From Bacteroidales bacterium (GTDB taxonomy: Bacteria > Bacteroidota > Bacteroidia > Bacteroidales > F082): a stretch of 64,000 bases of DNA. The translations under genes were made by a program, and so were the position numbers. The notes below the pieces were generated by a model, which made no database searches, was not told the DNA's origin, and saw only the letters and a program-made list of their open reading frames with translations. Within the stretch, counting starts at the first letter, position 1, and each line of letters begins with the position of its first letter. This document shows positions 35,431 through 43,600 of this stretch, piece after piece. The DNA is taken from NCBI GenBank assembly GCA_024400395.1, contig JAKSMW010000001.1, positions 1 to 64,000 of the forward strand, in the 5' to 3' direction.

Positions 35431-36477
35431 CTATTCTATCCTGAAATCGCCGTATTCGAGTTCGGCTTTGATGCTTCCGGCACCGCCGTCACCGTGTTTC
35501 CCGACGATGCGTCCTTCTGAAATCTTGCCGGCGTTTGAACCCATGACATCACCACAGATGATGTCGCCGTAAGTCGCCCTGACATCATATTTGAACACCG
35601 AGCTTTCATTGACATTCAACTTGACATCCGAATATTGCCCCTTGATGTAAATGTCAGGTTTCTTCGCGCTGACGGTGACGGTGAGCGGTGAATGCTTTGT
35701 GTCAACATTCAATTTCTGTGTCATATTGGCGATTTTCATATCCGAATATCTATTCTTCGCTTTGACATCATTGGCATTCTCAATTCTGATGTCTGAATAT
35801 TCGTTTTCAAGGACACCTTTTACAACCTCTGTGGAGGTGAAATCGCTGTATTCGATGTCGGCGTCGATTGACTCGACCTTGTTGATCTTTGCGTTGCCAT
35901 ACTTCATCTCAAGTTCGAGATTCTTGGCGTATGTGATGTTTATGTCGCTGTACTTGGCGTCTATCTCGTTGTTAGCCTTCAGGTTATTGGCTGTGATGCT
36001 GCCGTAGCTGACATCGGCCTTGAAATTCTTCTCCACGTTGTCAACGACGATGGTGCCGTATTTCGTCTCCAAGTCCATCTTCACGTCGGCCGGCACGCTG
36101 ATGTGGAATTTCACCGAGACAGAGCCGTCGAACTTGCTGCTGGCGTGTTTGTCGATGGTATTGACAATGACTTTGTTGCCTTCCTGCTTGAACTCAACGG
36201 AAACAGAATTGAACTTCTGCATCACCTGTTTTTCCTTGTTGCTTCTCACCACCATTTTCACATCGAAAGAGATCTGCGGCTGATCCCATGTCGTGATGAT
36301 GTAATCGCTGTAAATGCCTTCCATTTCAAGCTCGCAGTTCGGCTGGACATCATAGACCTTGTCGATTTTCCTTTCTTGACTGTACTTGTAATTCTTGTCA
36401 TCGCCTCCGTCATTCGCGAGGCACCATGTTGCTGTAAAACAACACATTAATGCTAAAAATAACTTTTTCATATACAT
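35431..36477 (-). CDS. DUF4097-type beta-strand repeat protein
   Basis: A 348-residue exported protein (signal peptide up to LAND; ATG at 36471 is an alternative start two codons later). Short repeating strands such as KYGTIVVDNVE, SYGSITANNL, KYSDINITYA, EYSDIRIENA and RYSDMKIANM form the beta-solenoid of the DUF4097/DUF2807 adhesin-like family. It is the last gene of an ECF sigma/anti-sigma operon, a common arrangement in Bacteroidota. Such proteins are thought to be targets or sensors of the envelope regulon, but that is family-based inference. Confidence 0.85.
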   Translation of the reverse strand: MYMKKLFLALMCCFTATWCLANDGGDDKNYKYSQERKIDKVYDVQPNCELEMEGIYSDYIITTWDQPQISFDVKMVVRSNKEKQVMQKFNSVSVEFKQEGNKVIVNTIDKHASSKFDGSVSVKFHISVPADVKMDLETKYGTIVVDNVEKNFKADVSYGSITANNLKANNEIDAKYSDINITYAKNLELEMKYGNAKINKVESIDADIEYSDFTSTEVVKGVLENEYSDIRIENANDVKAKNRYSDMKIANMTQKLNVDTKHSPLTVTVSAKKPDIYIKGQYSDVKLNVNESSVFKYDVRATYGDIICGDVMGSNAGKISEGRIVGKHGDGGAGSIKAELEYGDFRIE

Positions 36478-36503
36478 AATTGTTAAAAATTAATTTCAAT
36501 TCA

Positions 36504-36540
36504 TTTTTCTACGGATGTGGAACCGCTACGCAGTTCTTTC
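36504..36540 (-). repeat. Intercistronic repeat, copy 2
   Basis: GAAAG...GTAGAAAAA on the minus strand, about 36 bp. It matches 37088-37123 with five differences and overlaps the stop codon of the anti-sigma gene. It lies directly before the DUF4097 gene. Confidence 0.7.
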
Positions 36541-37063
36541 ATTTCTTCACATTCTCCGAGATTCTTTCTATCGTCTTAATGCGGTTGTCGTAGATTTGTT
36601 CAACAATCGCCATCTGTTTTTCCTCCGGCAACGGTGCGATTTCAGCGAAGACATCTCCCATATCAACCAAATTGTCAATTACTTGCGTGATCTTCATGCG
36701 CGTCGTATCATCAACGTTTTTCATCACGCCTTCGAGACTTTCTATCGCCTCGTCAACTTTCTTGTCGTAAAAATGTCTCATCTCAACAACCTGATTGTCA
36801 GCGGTCTGAGGGATTTTATTCAAAACATCTTTCCCAAAATCAAATCCCGATATGATAACGGCGATGGTGACAACCGCGGCGGCGGCCACCGAATACCAGA
36901 TTGTCAACAACGACAACGTCTTTTCCGAGCGCCTATAATCTTCGTTTTTCATAACAAAACCGGATTTTCGCAACGATTTTATGAACCGCTCGCGATGGCC
37001 TTCCGGCAACGCATCGTCGTTAAACCTCGGTTTGTTCTCCCTTATAAAATCTTCAATGTTCAT
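36539..37063 (-). CDS. Anti-sigma factor-like membrane protein
   Basis: A 174-residue protein with a soluble N-terminus (FNDDALPEGHRERFIKSLRKS) and one transmembrane segment near residues 54-72 (LTIWYSVAAAAVVTIAVII), then a mostly helical outer part. It is placed between an ECF sigma gene and a DUF4097 gene, which suggests that it holds the sigma factor at the membrane. No zinc-binding HxxxCxxC motif is visible, so it belongs to another anti-sigma type, if it is one. The C-terminal domain (MKITQVIDNLVDMGDVFAEI) is long-helical and could sense envelope state. The call depends on context. Confidence 0.65.
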   Translation of the reverse strand: MNIEDFIRENKPRFNDDALPEGHRERFIKSLRKSGFVMKNEDYRRSEKTLSLLTIWYSVAAAAVVTIAVIISGFDFGKDVLNKIPQTADNQVVEMRHFYDKKVDEAIESLEGVMKNVDDTTRMKITQVIDNLVDMGDVFAEIAPLPEEKQMAIVEQIYDNRIKTIERISENVKK

Positions 37064-37087
37064 AAAACATTTATAATATTCATAACA

Positions 37088-37123
37088 TTTTCTACGGATA
37101 TGGAACCGTTACGCGATTCTTTC
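37088..37123 (-). repeat. Intercistronic repeat, copy 1
   Basis: The same element as at 36504, located between the stop of the sigma gene and the start of the anti-sigma gene. Both copies have the same orientation relative to transcription. Confidence 0.7.
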
Positions 37124-37133
37124 GTTTTTCATT

Positions 37134-37667
37134 TCATCCCTTGACCCTCAATTCCGATTTCAGCTTCGCAATTCCTCTCGCATATTGCGACCTCACCGAC
37201 GACTCATTGATTCCCAGCATATTAGCTATCTCCTCGTATTCCAGCTCCTCCAAAAGATGAAGCGTTATCACCATCCTGTAACCATCCGGCAGAGCCTCAA
37301 TCGCCTTCTTAATCTGTTCGACGGAATACAACTCATCATCATCGTATTTTACAAATTCGCTTTCCTTAAACTCTTCAACATCAACGCGTAACGGCATTCT
37401 GCTTTCCCTGCGGTATCTGTCGATGCTTTTGTTGACCGCTATCTTCTTCACCCACGCAATGAAACTCGTCTCCGTCCCCTCAAAACTGCCGAGCAGCGAA
37501 AACGCCGTCATAACAGCATCTTGCATGATTTCCTCCGCATCGTCCCTGTCCGACACTATATTGTAACTTGCGTTGAAAGCGGCTTTGCTGCAGATGTCGT
37601 AGAGCCTCATCAGAGCCTGTTCGTTCCCATTCCGCGCACTTTCCAATATCGTGTCAAACATTGTCAT
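37134..37667 (-). CDS. ECF RNA polymerase sigma factor
   Basis: A 177-residue sigma-70 family protein (ECF group). Region 2 includes DAEEIMQDAVMTAF and FIAWVKKIAVNKSIDRYRRE, which bind the -10-like element and core polymerase. Region 4 includes LPDGYRMVITLHLLEELEYEEIA and a helix-turn-helix (MLGINESSVRSQYARGIAKL). A second ATG at codon 3 is possible. It heads the operon with the anti-sigma-like and DUF4097 genes. The signal to which it responds is unknown, though operons of this type are generally envelope-related. Confidence 0.93.
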   Translation of the reverse strand: MTMFDTILESARNGNEQALMRLYDICSKAAFNASYNIVSDRDDAEEIMQDAVMTAFSLLGSFEGTETSFIAWVKKIAVNKSIDRYRRESRMPLRVDVEEFKESEFVKYDDDELYSVEQIKKAIEALPDGYRMVITLHLLEELEYEEIANMLGINESSVRSQYARGIAKLKSELRVKG

Positions 37668-37728
37668 TTTTTATATTTCACAAACGTCTAAACGTATCAA
37701 AAGACGATTTGCTGCACGGAAACAAAAA

Positions 37729-38406
37729 TTATTCGTTTTCTTTTGCGAACAACGCCGACCTGTTCAAGAACGAATTAAAATCATAACATGAACGGAACTC
37801 CTCCAAGACCCACTCAATCAAATGGTTAGAAAACAATACATCATCAGGTATCGGCTGCGACAGGCAATAATCCTTCAGCTTCAAAAACCTCCCGTAAGGA
37901 TGGTCGGCGGGGAAATCCTTAGGCACGTTTTTCAACGACTTCGACTCGTCGAGCGTGAAATTCTTCGCTTTTTTCAGAGCCTTTTCAAAATCAGCACCAT
38001 ATATATTAATGTCTTCGCGTACGCTTTTCGTGACGGCCGGCTCGCACTGATACATGCCCGGATAAAGCCCGTGCTGGCCGAGATATTCCGCGCCGCGGCC
38101 CTCAACATGGAAATAATAACCCGCAAGACCCGATTTCTTACCCTGCGGACAGACGAAAACGCCGAAATGACGCTTGTAAGGGCTTTTGTCGGGCGAAAAA
38201 CGTGTGTCACGATAGAAACGATAAGTGCAGTCCTTCAACGTCAGCCCTTTGGTCAAGTCGTCGAATTTCTGGATGCCGAGGATGATCTGTTCGGCGAGCT
38301 CATTGAATTTAGCCTGAACATCAAGGTATTGCTGTTTGTGCTCCATAAACCACGGACGGTTGTTATTGACCACTATCTGATTTAGAAACTCAATTATTTC
38401 TTCCAT
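37729..38406 (-). CDS. DUF2461 family protein
   Basis: A 225-residue cytoplasmic protein with hallmark segments of DUF2461: NRPWFMEHKQQYLDV near residue 17, YRDTRFSPDKSPYKRHFGVFV near 65 and the YYFHVEG segment. Members are widespread but uncharacterised. The gene is divergent from the LtaS-like gene; only about 57 bp separates the two starts, so the promoters must be close. Nothing in the sequence gives a reaction. Confidence 0.9.
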   Translation of the reverse strand: MEEIIEFLNQIVVNNNRPWFMEHKQQYLDVQAKFNELAEQIILGIQKFDDLTKGLTLKDCTYRFYRDTRFSPDKSPYKRHFGVFVCPQGKKSGLAGYYFHVEGRGAEYLGQHGLYPGMYQCEPAVTKSVREDINIYGADFEKALKKAKNFTLDESKSLKNVPKDFPADHPYGRFLKLKDYCLSQPIPDDVLFSNHLIEWVLEEFRSCYDFNSFLNRSALFAKENE

Positions 38407-38444
38407 TTTCCAATTTTTTAATCAGTGCAAAATTATAAAAAATG

Positions 38445-38452
38445 TAACTTTG
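38445..38452 (+). promoter_or_regulatory. -7 promoter element of the LtaS-like gene
   Basis: TAACTTTG matches TAnnTTTG, ending 11 bp before the first ATG at 38464, so the leader would be very short. Confidence 0.6.
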
Positions 38453-38463
38453 CAAAAATTTTT

Positions 38464-40407
38464 ATGATGAAAAAATTACCGGTACACGTCAAGCTGACAA
38501 TCAGACTTTATCTGCTGCTCCTTGCGATATATTTTTGTTTCAGACTTACATTATTCTTCTTGAATATCAACCGTTTAGGTGACGGGACATTTTGGGAGAT
38601 CATTCAGGCGTTCATAATGGGTGTCCGTTTCGATGTCGCCACAATCGGTTTCGCCGTCGCCATCCCGACCGTCGCGCTGTCAGTTTTCGCATTTTTCGGC
38701 AGGAAAAACCGCCGCTTCGAGAAGATTTACACCGTCGTGCTCACCATGATTTTCACGCTCACGTTCTTCACCTGCTCGGCCGACATACCTTATTTCAACC
38801 AGTTTTTCGACAGGTTCAACTACGGTGCGTTCGAGTGGATCAACACCGGTGACGCGGGTTTTGTCTTCAAGATGATTTTTCAGGAGCCGACTTATTTCCT
38901 GATGCTGATTCCGGTGGCGGCGGCGGGGTTCGTGTTCTATCACTTCACTAACAGAATGTTCAAAAACTCAACAGGCTGGGAGTCAATAAAATATGTTCCG
39001 TATTCGGTTTACACAATCTTGCTTTGGGGACTTATTTTCATCGGGATGAGAGGCCGTCTCAACGAGAAGTCACCCATGATGGTCGGAACGGCGTATTTCT
39101 GTAACAACGCGCTGCTCAATCAGTTAGGGCTGAACCCGAATTACACTCTCGCCCGGAGCTGGCTCGACACCTTGGACGAAGACAACAAGTCGGTGAGATT
39201 CATGCCTGATGAAGAAGCGATTTCAAACGTCGGTGAAATCTTTGAATTGAAAAATGAATTTGAAGGCTATCCGCTGGCGAGAGAAGTCGTAACCGACGGA
39301 GAACCAAACAATTACAATGTCATAGTCGTCATCATGGAAGGCATGAGCATCAACAAGACCGCTCACGGCGGAAACACGATGAACCTCACTCCTTTCCTCG
39401 ATTCGTTGGCCGACAAGTCGTTGTTTTTCAGCAATCATTACACTTCCGGAACTCACACTTACTGCGGGATTTACAGCACTTTGATGTCGTACCCTGTCGT
39501 TTTCAGGCAGCTTCCGTTCAAGCACACGCCGATTCTGCAATACGACGGGATCGCCTCCGTCTTGCAGAAAAACGGATATTCCACGACATATTTCACCACA
39601 CACGACAGCGAGTTTGACAACATCGGCGGTTTTCTCACCGAGAACGGCTTTGAACGCATCGTCTCGCAATCCGACTATCCGGCGCACGAGGTGAAGACGA
39701 CACTCGGTGTCCCCGATGATTTCATGTTCCGTTTCTCCATCCCGATTATCAATGAGTTAGCCGGACGCGGAAAGCCGTTTTTCGTCACCATGCTCACCGC
39801 CTCCGACCACAGCCCGTTCTACCTGCCGGATTATTTCACGCCGAGAAGCAGCGAACTGAAATACCAGATGACCGAGTACGCCGACTACTCGCTTGAGACG
39901 TTCATCACCATGGCGTCGCAGCAGAGCTGGTTCGACAACACGCTCTTCGTCTTCGTCGCCGACCACGGCGCGGTCTTCGATTCGGAATATTCAATCGCGC
40001 TGAGCTACCTGCACGCGCCGCTTCTGTTCTATATGCCGTCAGAAATTCAACCCGAAACAAGCAACGCCATCGCAAGTCAGATGGACATCTTCCCCACAAT
40101 AATGGGCAAACTGAACATCCCTTACACCAACAACACCTTCGGCATCAACCTGTTGAAAGAGAGCCGCGACTTCGCATATTTCATGGTTGACGACAAATAC
40201 GGCATCATAAACGACGACTGGCTTTTCATCAACAAACCGGCGGACGAACAAAAAGGATTGTACAAATATCGGGAAAAAGACACCAAAAACTATATTTCGG
40301 AGTTCCCGAAACAAGCTGAAACAATGCAAAAATACGGCGAATCTAACTGGCAACTGTCTGATTATCTGTTAAATAAGAAAAAAACGAAAATTTTGCTTGA
40401 CAAATAA
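38464..40407 (+). CDS. LtaS-like membrane sulfatase / phosphoglycerol transferase
   Basis: A 647-residue protein with about five N-terminal transmembrane segments (residues about 10-215) and a periplasmic alkaline-phosphatase/sulfatase-like domain: NVIVVIMEGMS near 280 with an Asp/Glu metal site, SGTHTYCGIYSTL near 320 with a Thr nucleophile candidate, ASDHSPFY near 445 and FVADHGAVFDS near 500. Relatives (LtaS, OpgB, EptA-like) transfer phosphoglycerol or phosphoethanolamine to envelope glycans or lipids. The start at 38464 (MMKKLPVHV) lies 11 bp after the promoter; the ATG at 38467 is equally possible. The likely product is a surface decorating enzyme; the exact donor is unclear. Confidence 0.85.
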   Translation: MMKKLPVHVKLTIRLYLLLLAIYFCFRLTLFFLNINRLGDGTFWEIIQAFIMGVRFDVATIGFAVAIPTVALSVFAFFGRKNRRFEKIYTVVLTMIFTLTFFTCSADIPYFNQFFDRFNYGAFEWINTGDAGFVFKMIFQEPTYFLMLIPVAAAGFVFYHFTNRMFKNSTGWESIKYVPYSVYTILLWGLIFIGMRGRLNEKSPMMVGTAYFCNNALLNQLGLNPNYTLARSWLDTLDEDNKSVRFMPDEEAISNVGEIFELKNEFEGYPLAREVVTDGEPNNYNVIVVIMEGMSINKTAHGGNTMNLTPFLDSLADKSLFFSNHYTSGTHTYCGIYSTLMSYPVVFRQLPFKHTPILQYDGIASVLQKNGYSTTYFTTHDSEFDNIGGFLTENGFERIVSQSDYPAHEVKTTLGVPDDFMFRFSIPIINELAGRGKPFFVTMLTASDHSPFYLPDYFTPRSSELKYQMTEYADYSLETFITMASQQSWFDNTLFVFVADHGAVFDSEYSIALSYLHAPLLFYMPSEIQPETSNAIASQMDIFPTIMGKLNIPYTNNTFGINLLKESRDFAYFMVDDKYGIINDDWLFINKPADEQKGLYKYREKDTKNYISEFPKQAETMQKYGESNWQLSDYLLNKKKTKILLDK

Positions 40408-40417
40408 AAAAAAGTTG

Positions 40418-40425
40418 TACTTTTG
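40418..40425 (+). promoter_or_regulatory. Promoter of tRNA-Gln
   Basis: TACTTTTG at 40418 with TTGCTTGACA about 24 bp upstream, 15 bp before the tRNA. The upstream part lies inside the last codons of the LtaS-like gene. Confidence 0.6.
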
Positions 40426-40440
40426 CAGCCGTAAAGGCGA

Positions 40441-40513
40441 TGCCTAATGGTGTAATTGGCAACACGACTGACTCTGGATCAGTAAAGTCCAGGTTCGAAC
40501 CCTGGTTAGGCAA
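40441..40513 (+). tRNA. tRNA-Gln (anticodon CUG)
   Basis: A 73-nt cloverleaf. Acceptor stem TGCCTAA pairs with TTAGGCA and the T-arm is CCAGGTTCGAACCCTGG. The anticodon stem ACTGA/TCAGT encloses the loop CTCTGGA, so the anticodon reads CTG for Gln(CAG). The discriminator is A and CCA is not encoded. It is followed by a terminator. Confidence 0.95.
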
Positions 40514-40524
40514 CAATTTACAAC

Positions 40525-40563
40525 AAGTACCGACTTGATGGATAATCAGCCGGTACTTTTTTT
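40525..40563 (+). terminator. Terminator of tRNA-Gln
   Basis: AAGTACCG at 40525-40532 pairs with CGGTACTT at 40551-40558, followed by seven T. Confidence 0.85.
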
Positions 40564-40621
40564 GTCAAATGCTTTTCAAAAAACCTGTAAGATGACTTAT
40601 TCGCCTAAAAATATTATTTTT

Positions 40622-40668
40622 GATTTTGTCCAAAACTCATGTTTTTGACATGGTTTTGGACAAAATTC
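40622..40668 (-). terminator. Long palindrome at the 3' end of the macroglobulin gene
   Basis: About 19 bp on each side (GATTTTGTCCAAAAC and GTTTTGGACAAAATTC with short internal mismatches) form a hairpin just downstream of the minus-strand gene's stop at 40683. It lacks a strict T tail but its position suits termination. Confidence 0.6.
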
Positions 40669-40682
40669 AAAAAGTTATCAAA

Positions 40683-43600
40683 TCACTTGTTCTGGATCTC
40701 AATTCTGTTTCCTTCCGAGTAAGCTCCGAACTCCGGCGCGTATTGGCATTGCACCACGGCGTAACCCGCACTGAATGAGCCTTCTTTCGTGACATAGACA
40801 GTGTGCGAAAGTTCATGTTTTCCCTTCGGCATGTTGTCGAAGAAGAACTCCATCGCCACGTCGCTCGTGCTTTGATAATACCAAAGTCCGTTGTCGTAAT
40901 GATAACGCGAAATCTGTTCCGTCGGCTCGAAGCATGCGCCGCGCAAGTCTTTCAGATAAACAAACTCCATATCCTGCTGGTTCTCAATGTGAAGCACAAT
41001 CTTAATCTTGTCGCCGACCTTGATGTCGCCTTCAGAAACCGGCACATAACTCGTTTTGTCGCCTTCAATTCTCTCAATGAAAAGCTCGCGTCTCATCTTC
41101 ATGTCTTCGTTGGATTTCCGCACCTTGTCAATCGGAACGAAATACTGTCGGAACATCCCGCCCCACACCTGGTGATTTGTCTGATTATCAATGGAGACGT
41201 TTGAATAATCGCCGTCAGTTGAGAGTATTTTCTGAACAAAACCAGCACCGGCTTCGCCATTATTTAAATCAAATTCATCACCTGAAATCGTTATTGTGAC
41301 TTCGCCGTTGTCGTTGGTCCAGTCGGTTCCGCGGTTGACGATGGCGTAAACCGCCTCGGCTGTGGCGCGGTCGTTGTCCCACATATTGGTGCGTTTCTGT
41401 CCAAGAATCCAGAAGCGCATCGCGTCGATCTCTTCGTTTTTCGGGTCGATTTCGTTGAACGCCTCAAGGATGCGGGCCTCGTCTTCAACGCCGATGCTCT
41501 GCCTCGTCGAACCTGAATACCAACTGTAACCTGTTTCAAACCAATACATTCCGAGTTCGTTCTTCTGGGCGCATTCGCGCAATGACTTAAGAATCGCCAT
41601 AGCTTCGGTCTTGTCGCCTTTTCTGTTGAGAATCAACGCGATGCCGGCCTGCGCCTCGAAGTTGAAACTCGTCCAGTCGTTTTTGAGTTTCCCGATATAA
41701 AACGCCCTCGCCTCATTGAATTTCTCGTTTGTCTTGAACTTCGGGAAGTAACTCATCACGAAAAGCTCCCTTACAATCATCACGCCGCAATGATAGTCTT
41801 TCCTGTCGGATTCCTTCAAATCGTTGAATCTCTTAACCACGTCATTTTCAATGAAATGGAACGCTTTTTCGGCAATGGCGCCAGCATCTTTGTTGCTTGT
41901 AAGGCTCTCAAGTCGTCCGAATCCACCTAATATATATTGTGTCACGAGAGGGCTTTCCGGCATTCCTTCGACCCACGGCCAGCCGCCGCTCGGTTTCTGT
42001 TTCTTCTTCAAAATCTTCAAAGCCGATTCGATGTTTTTGTCAATCGCTTTTGTATCAAAGAGTTTCGAGATGTTAGCACGTTGTTCGGCTTCGTTTTTGG
42101 CATCCATGACCCAAGGCGTTTCGTTAAGAAGAATCTCTTTCAGCTCCTGATTTTTCTCAAGTTCCGACTTGGCGTTGTTTGAAGAATCGTCGTTTAAAGA
42201 TTCGAGCAGTCTCTTCATCTCCGGCGAGTCTTTCAGGCTTGCCGCGATGTGTCTTGCGACTGAATTTGTGAAATATCTGTGGAAGGCGGTCTCGGCGTAT
42301 TTCTCGTTATCGTTGTTGAGATACGGCAGTGCCTGAACTGCGTACCACGTCGGGTTCTTGCTGACATTCAACGTGATAGCGTGATTTCTCTCGCCTTCAT
42401 TTTCAAAATTAAAGTTGTAATTTTTCTTCTCGTTGCCTTTTGCGATGAGCGAGAAAGTCTGTGTCATGAAGACTTCCGTGCTCAGCACCGGCATGAGGTG
42501 TTGTTCGGCGTCGCTGAAGTCGCCGGCGGTGGCCGAGAACCTGAAAGTCAGCAGGTTGACGTCTTTTTTCATCGCCACTTTCCATCTCACGCTCAGGCTT
42601 CTTCCCGCCGGAATCTCTTCCATCTTGATTTCCTTTTCGGAAAGAATAATGTCGTTTAAGGTAACGTTATTTTCAACATCTTCAAAAACTTCCAACTTCG
42701 CGACTGGCGAAATCGCCTCTTCAGAGAGATTGACCACATTCGCGACAAGCCACAGCGTGTCTTCATCGTAGCAGAACCGCGGCATGTCGGCCATGATCAT
42801 CACGGGTTTCTGGGTCACGAATGTGTTTTCATACGTCCCGACTTTCAGGTCTTTCGTGTAGGCGAGCATTCTCAGTTTCCAGCGTGTCAAAGCGTCGGGC
42901 ATTGTAAATGAGAACGTTGCGTCGCCGTTTTCATCGGTTTTGAGGTTCGGATAGAAGAACGCCGTCTCGTTGAAGTTCGAGCGGATTTGCATGACAGGCG
43001 CATCTTCTTTTTCCATATTATCAACGTCAATATCTTCATCTTGAACCGCAGCCGAAGGCGATTCAGCCATCTCCTCTTCCACAGCCACGCTTTCATAAAC
43101 AACATCCGCATAATCAGCCACTGCACCGAGGGATTTCATGCCGGTTTGCTTATACATAATGTTACGTCTCGAACCATTAAATATTTGAATAAGAGCAACA
43201 TCCGAGTACAACATGGCCGGATTGAAAAAGAAATTATAGTTATAGGAATACAAAGATGCGACATTGTTTCCAAATCCTCTGTCGAAATTGAAAGTGCTTG
43301 ATTTTCTGTAACTTGGAATCATGTTAAGAGACCAGTCGTTTCCATAGTAACTCGGAACGATTGCGTCGAGCGAAGAGTCGTACATCCCGGCCAGCAACGA
43401 CGCGAACGCTGGATTTTTCTTATAATCACGAATCGTGACGCTCCACGTCTCTTCGGCACCCGGCAGGAGATTCGTCCGTTCGACATGGAGTTCAACGTCA
43501 AGTTTCAGATTGTCGAACGGCACCTTGACGTTGTAATTCACTTTTTGCAATTGGTTGTGCTTCACAAAAACAACATCAAAAGCGAGAGCCCCCCTGTCTT

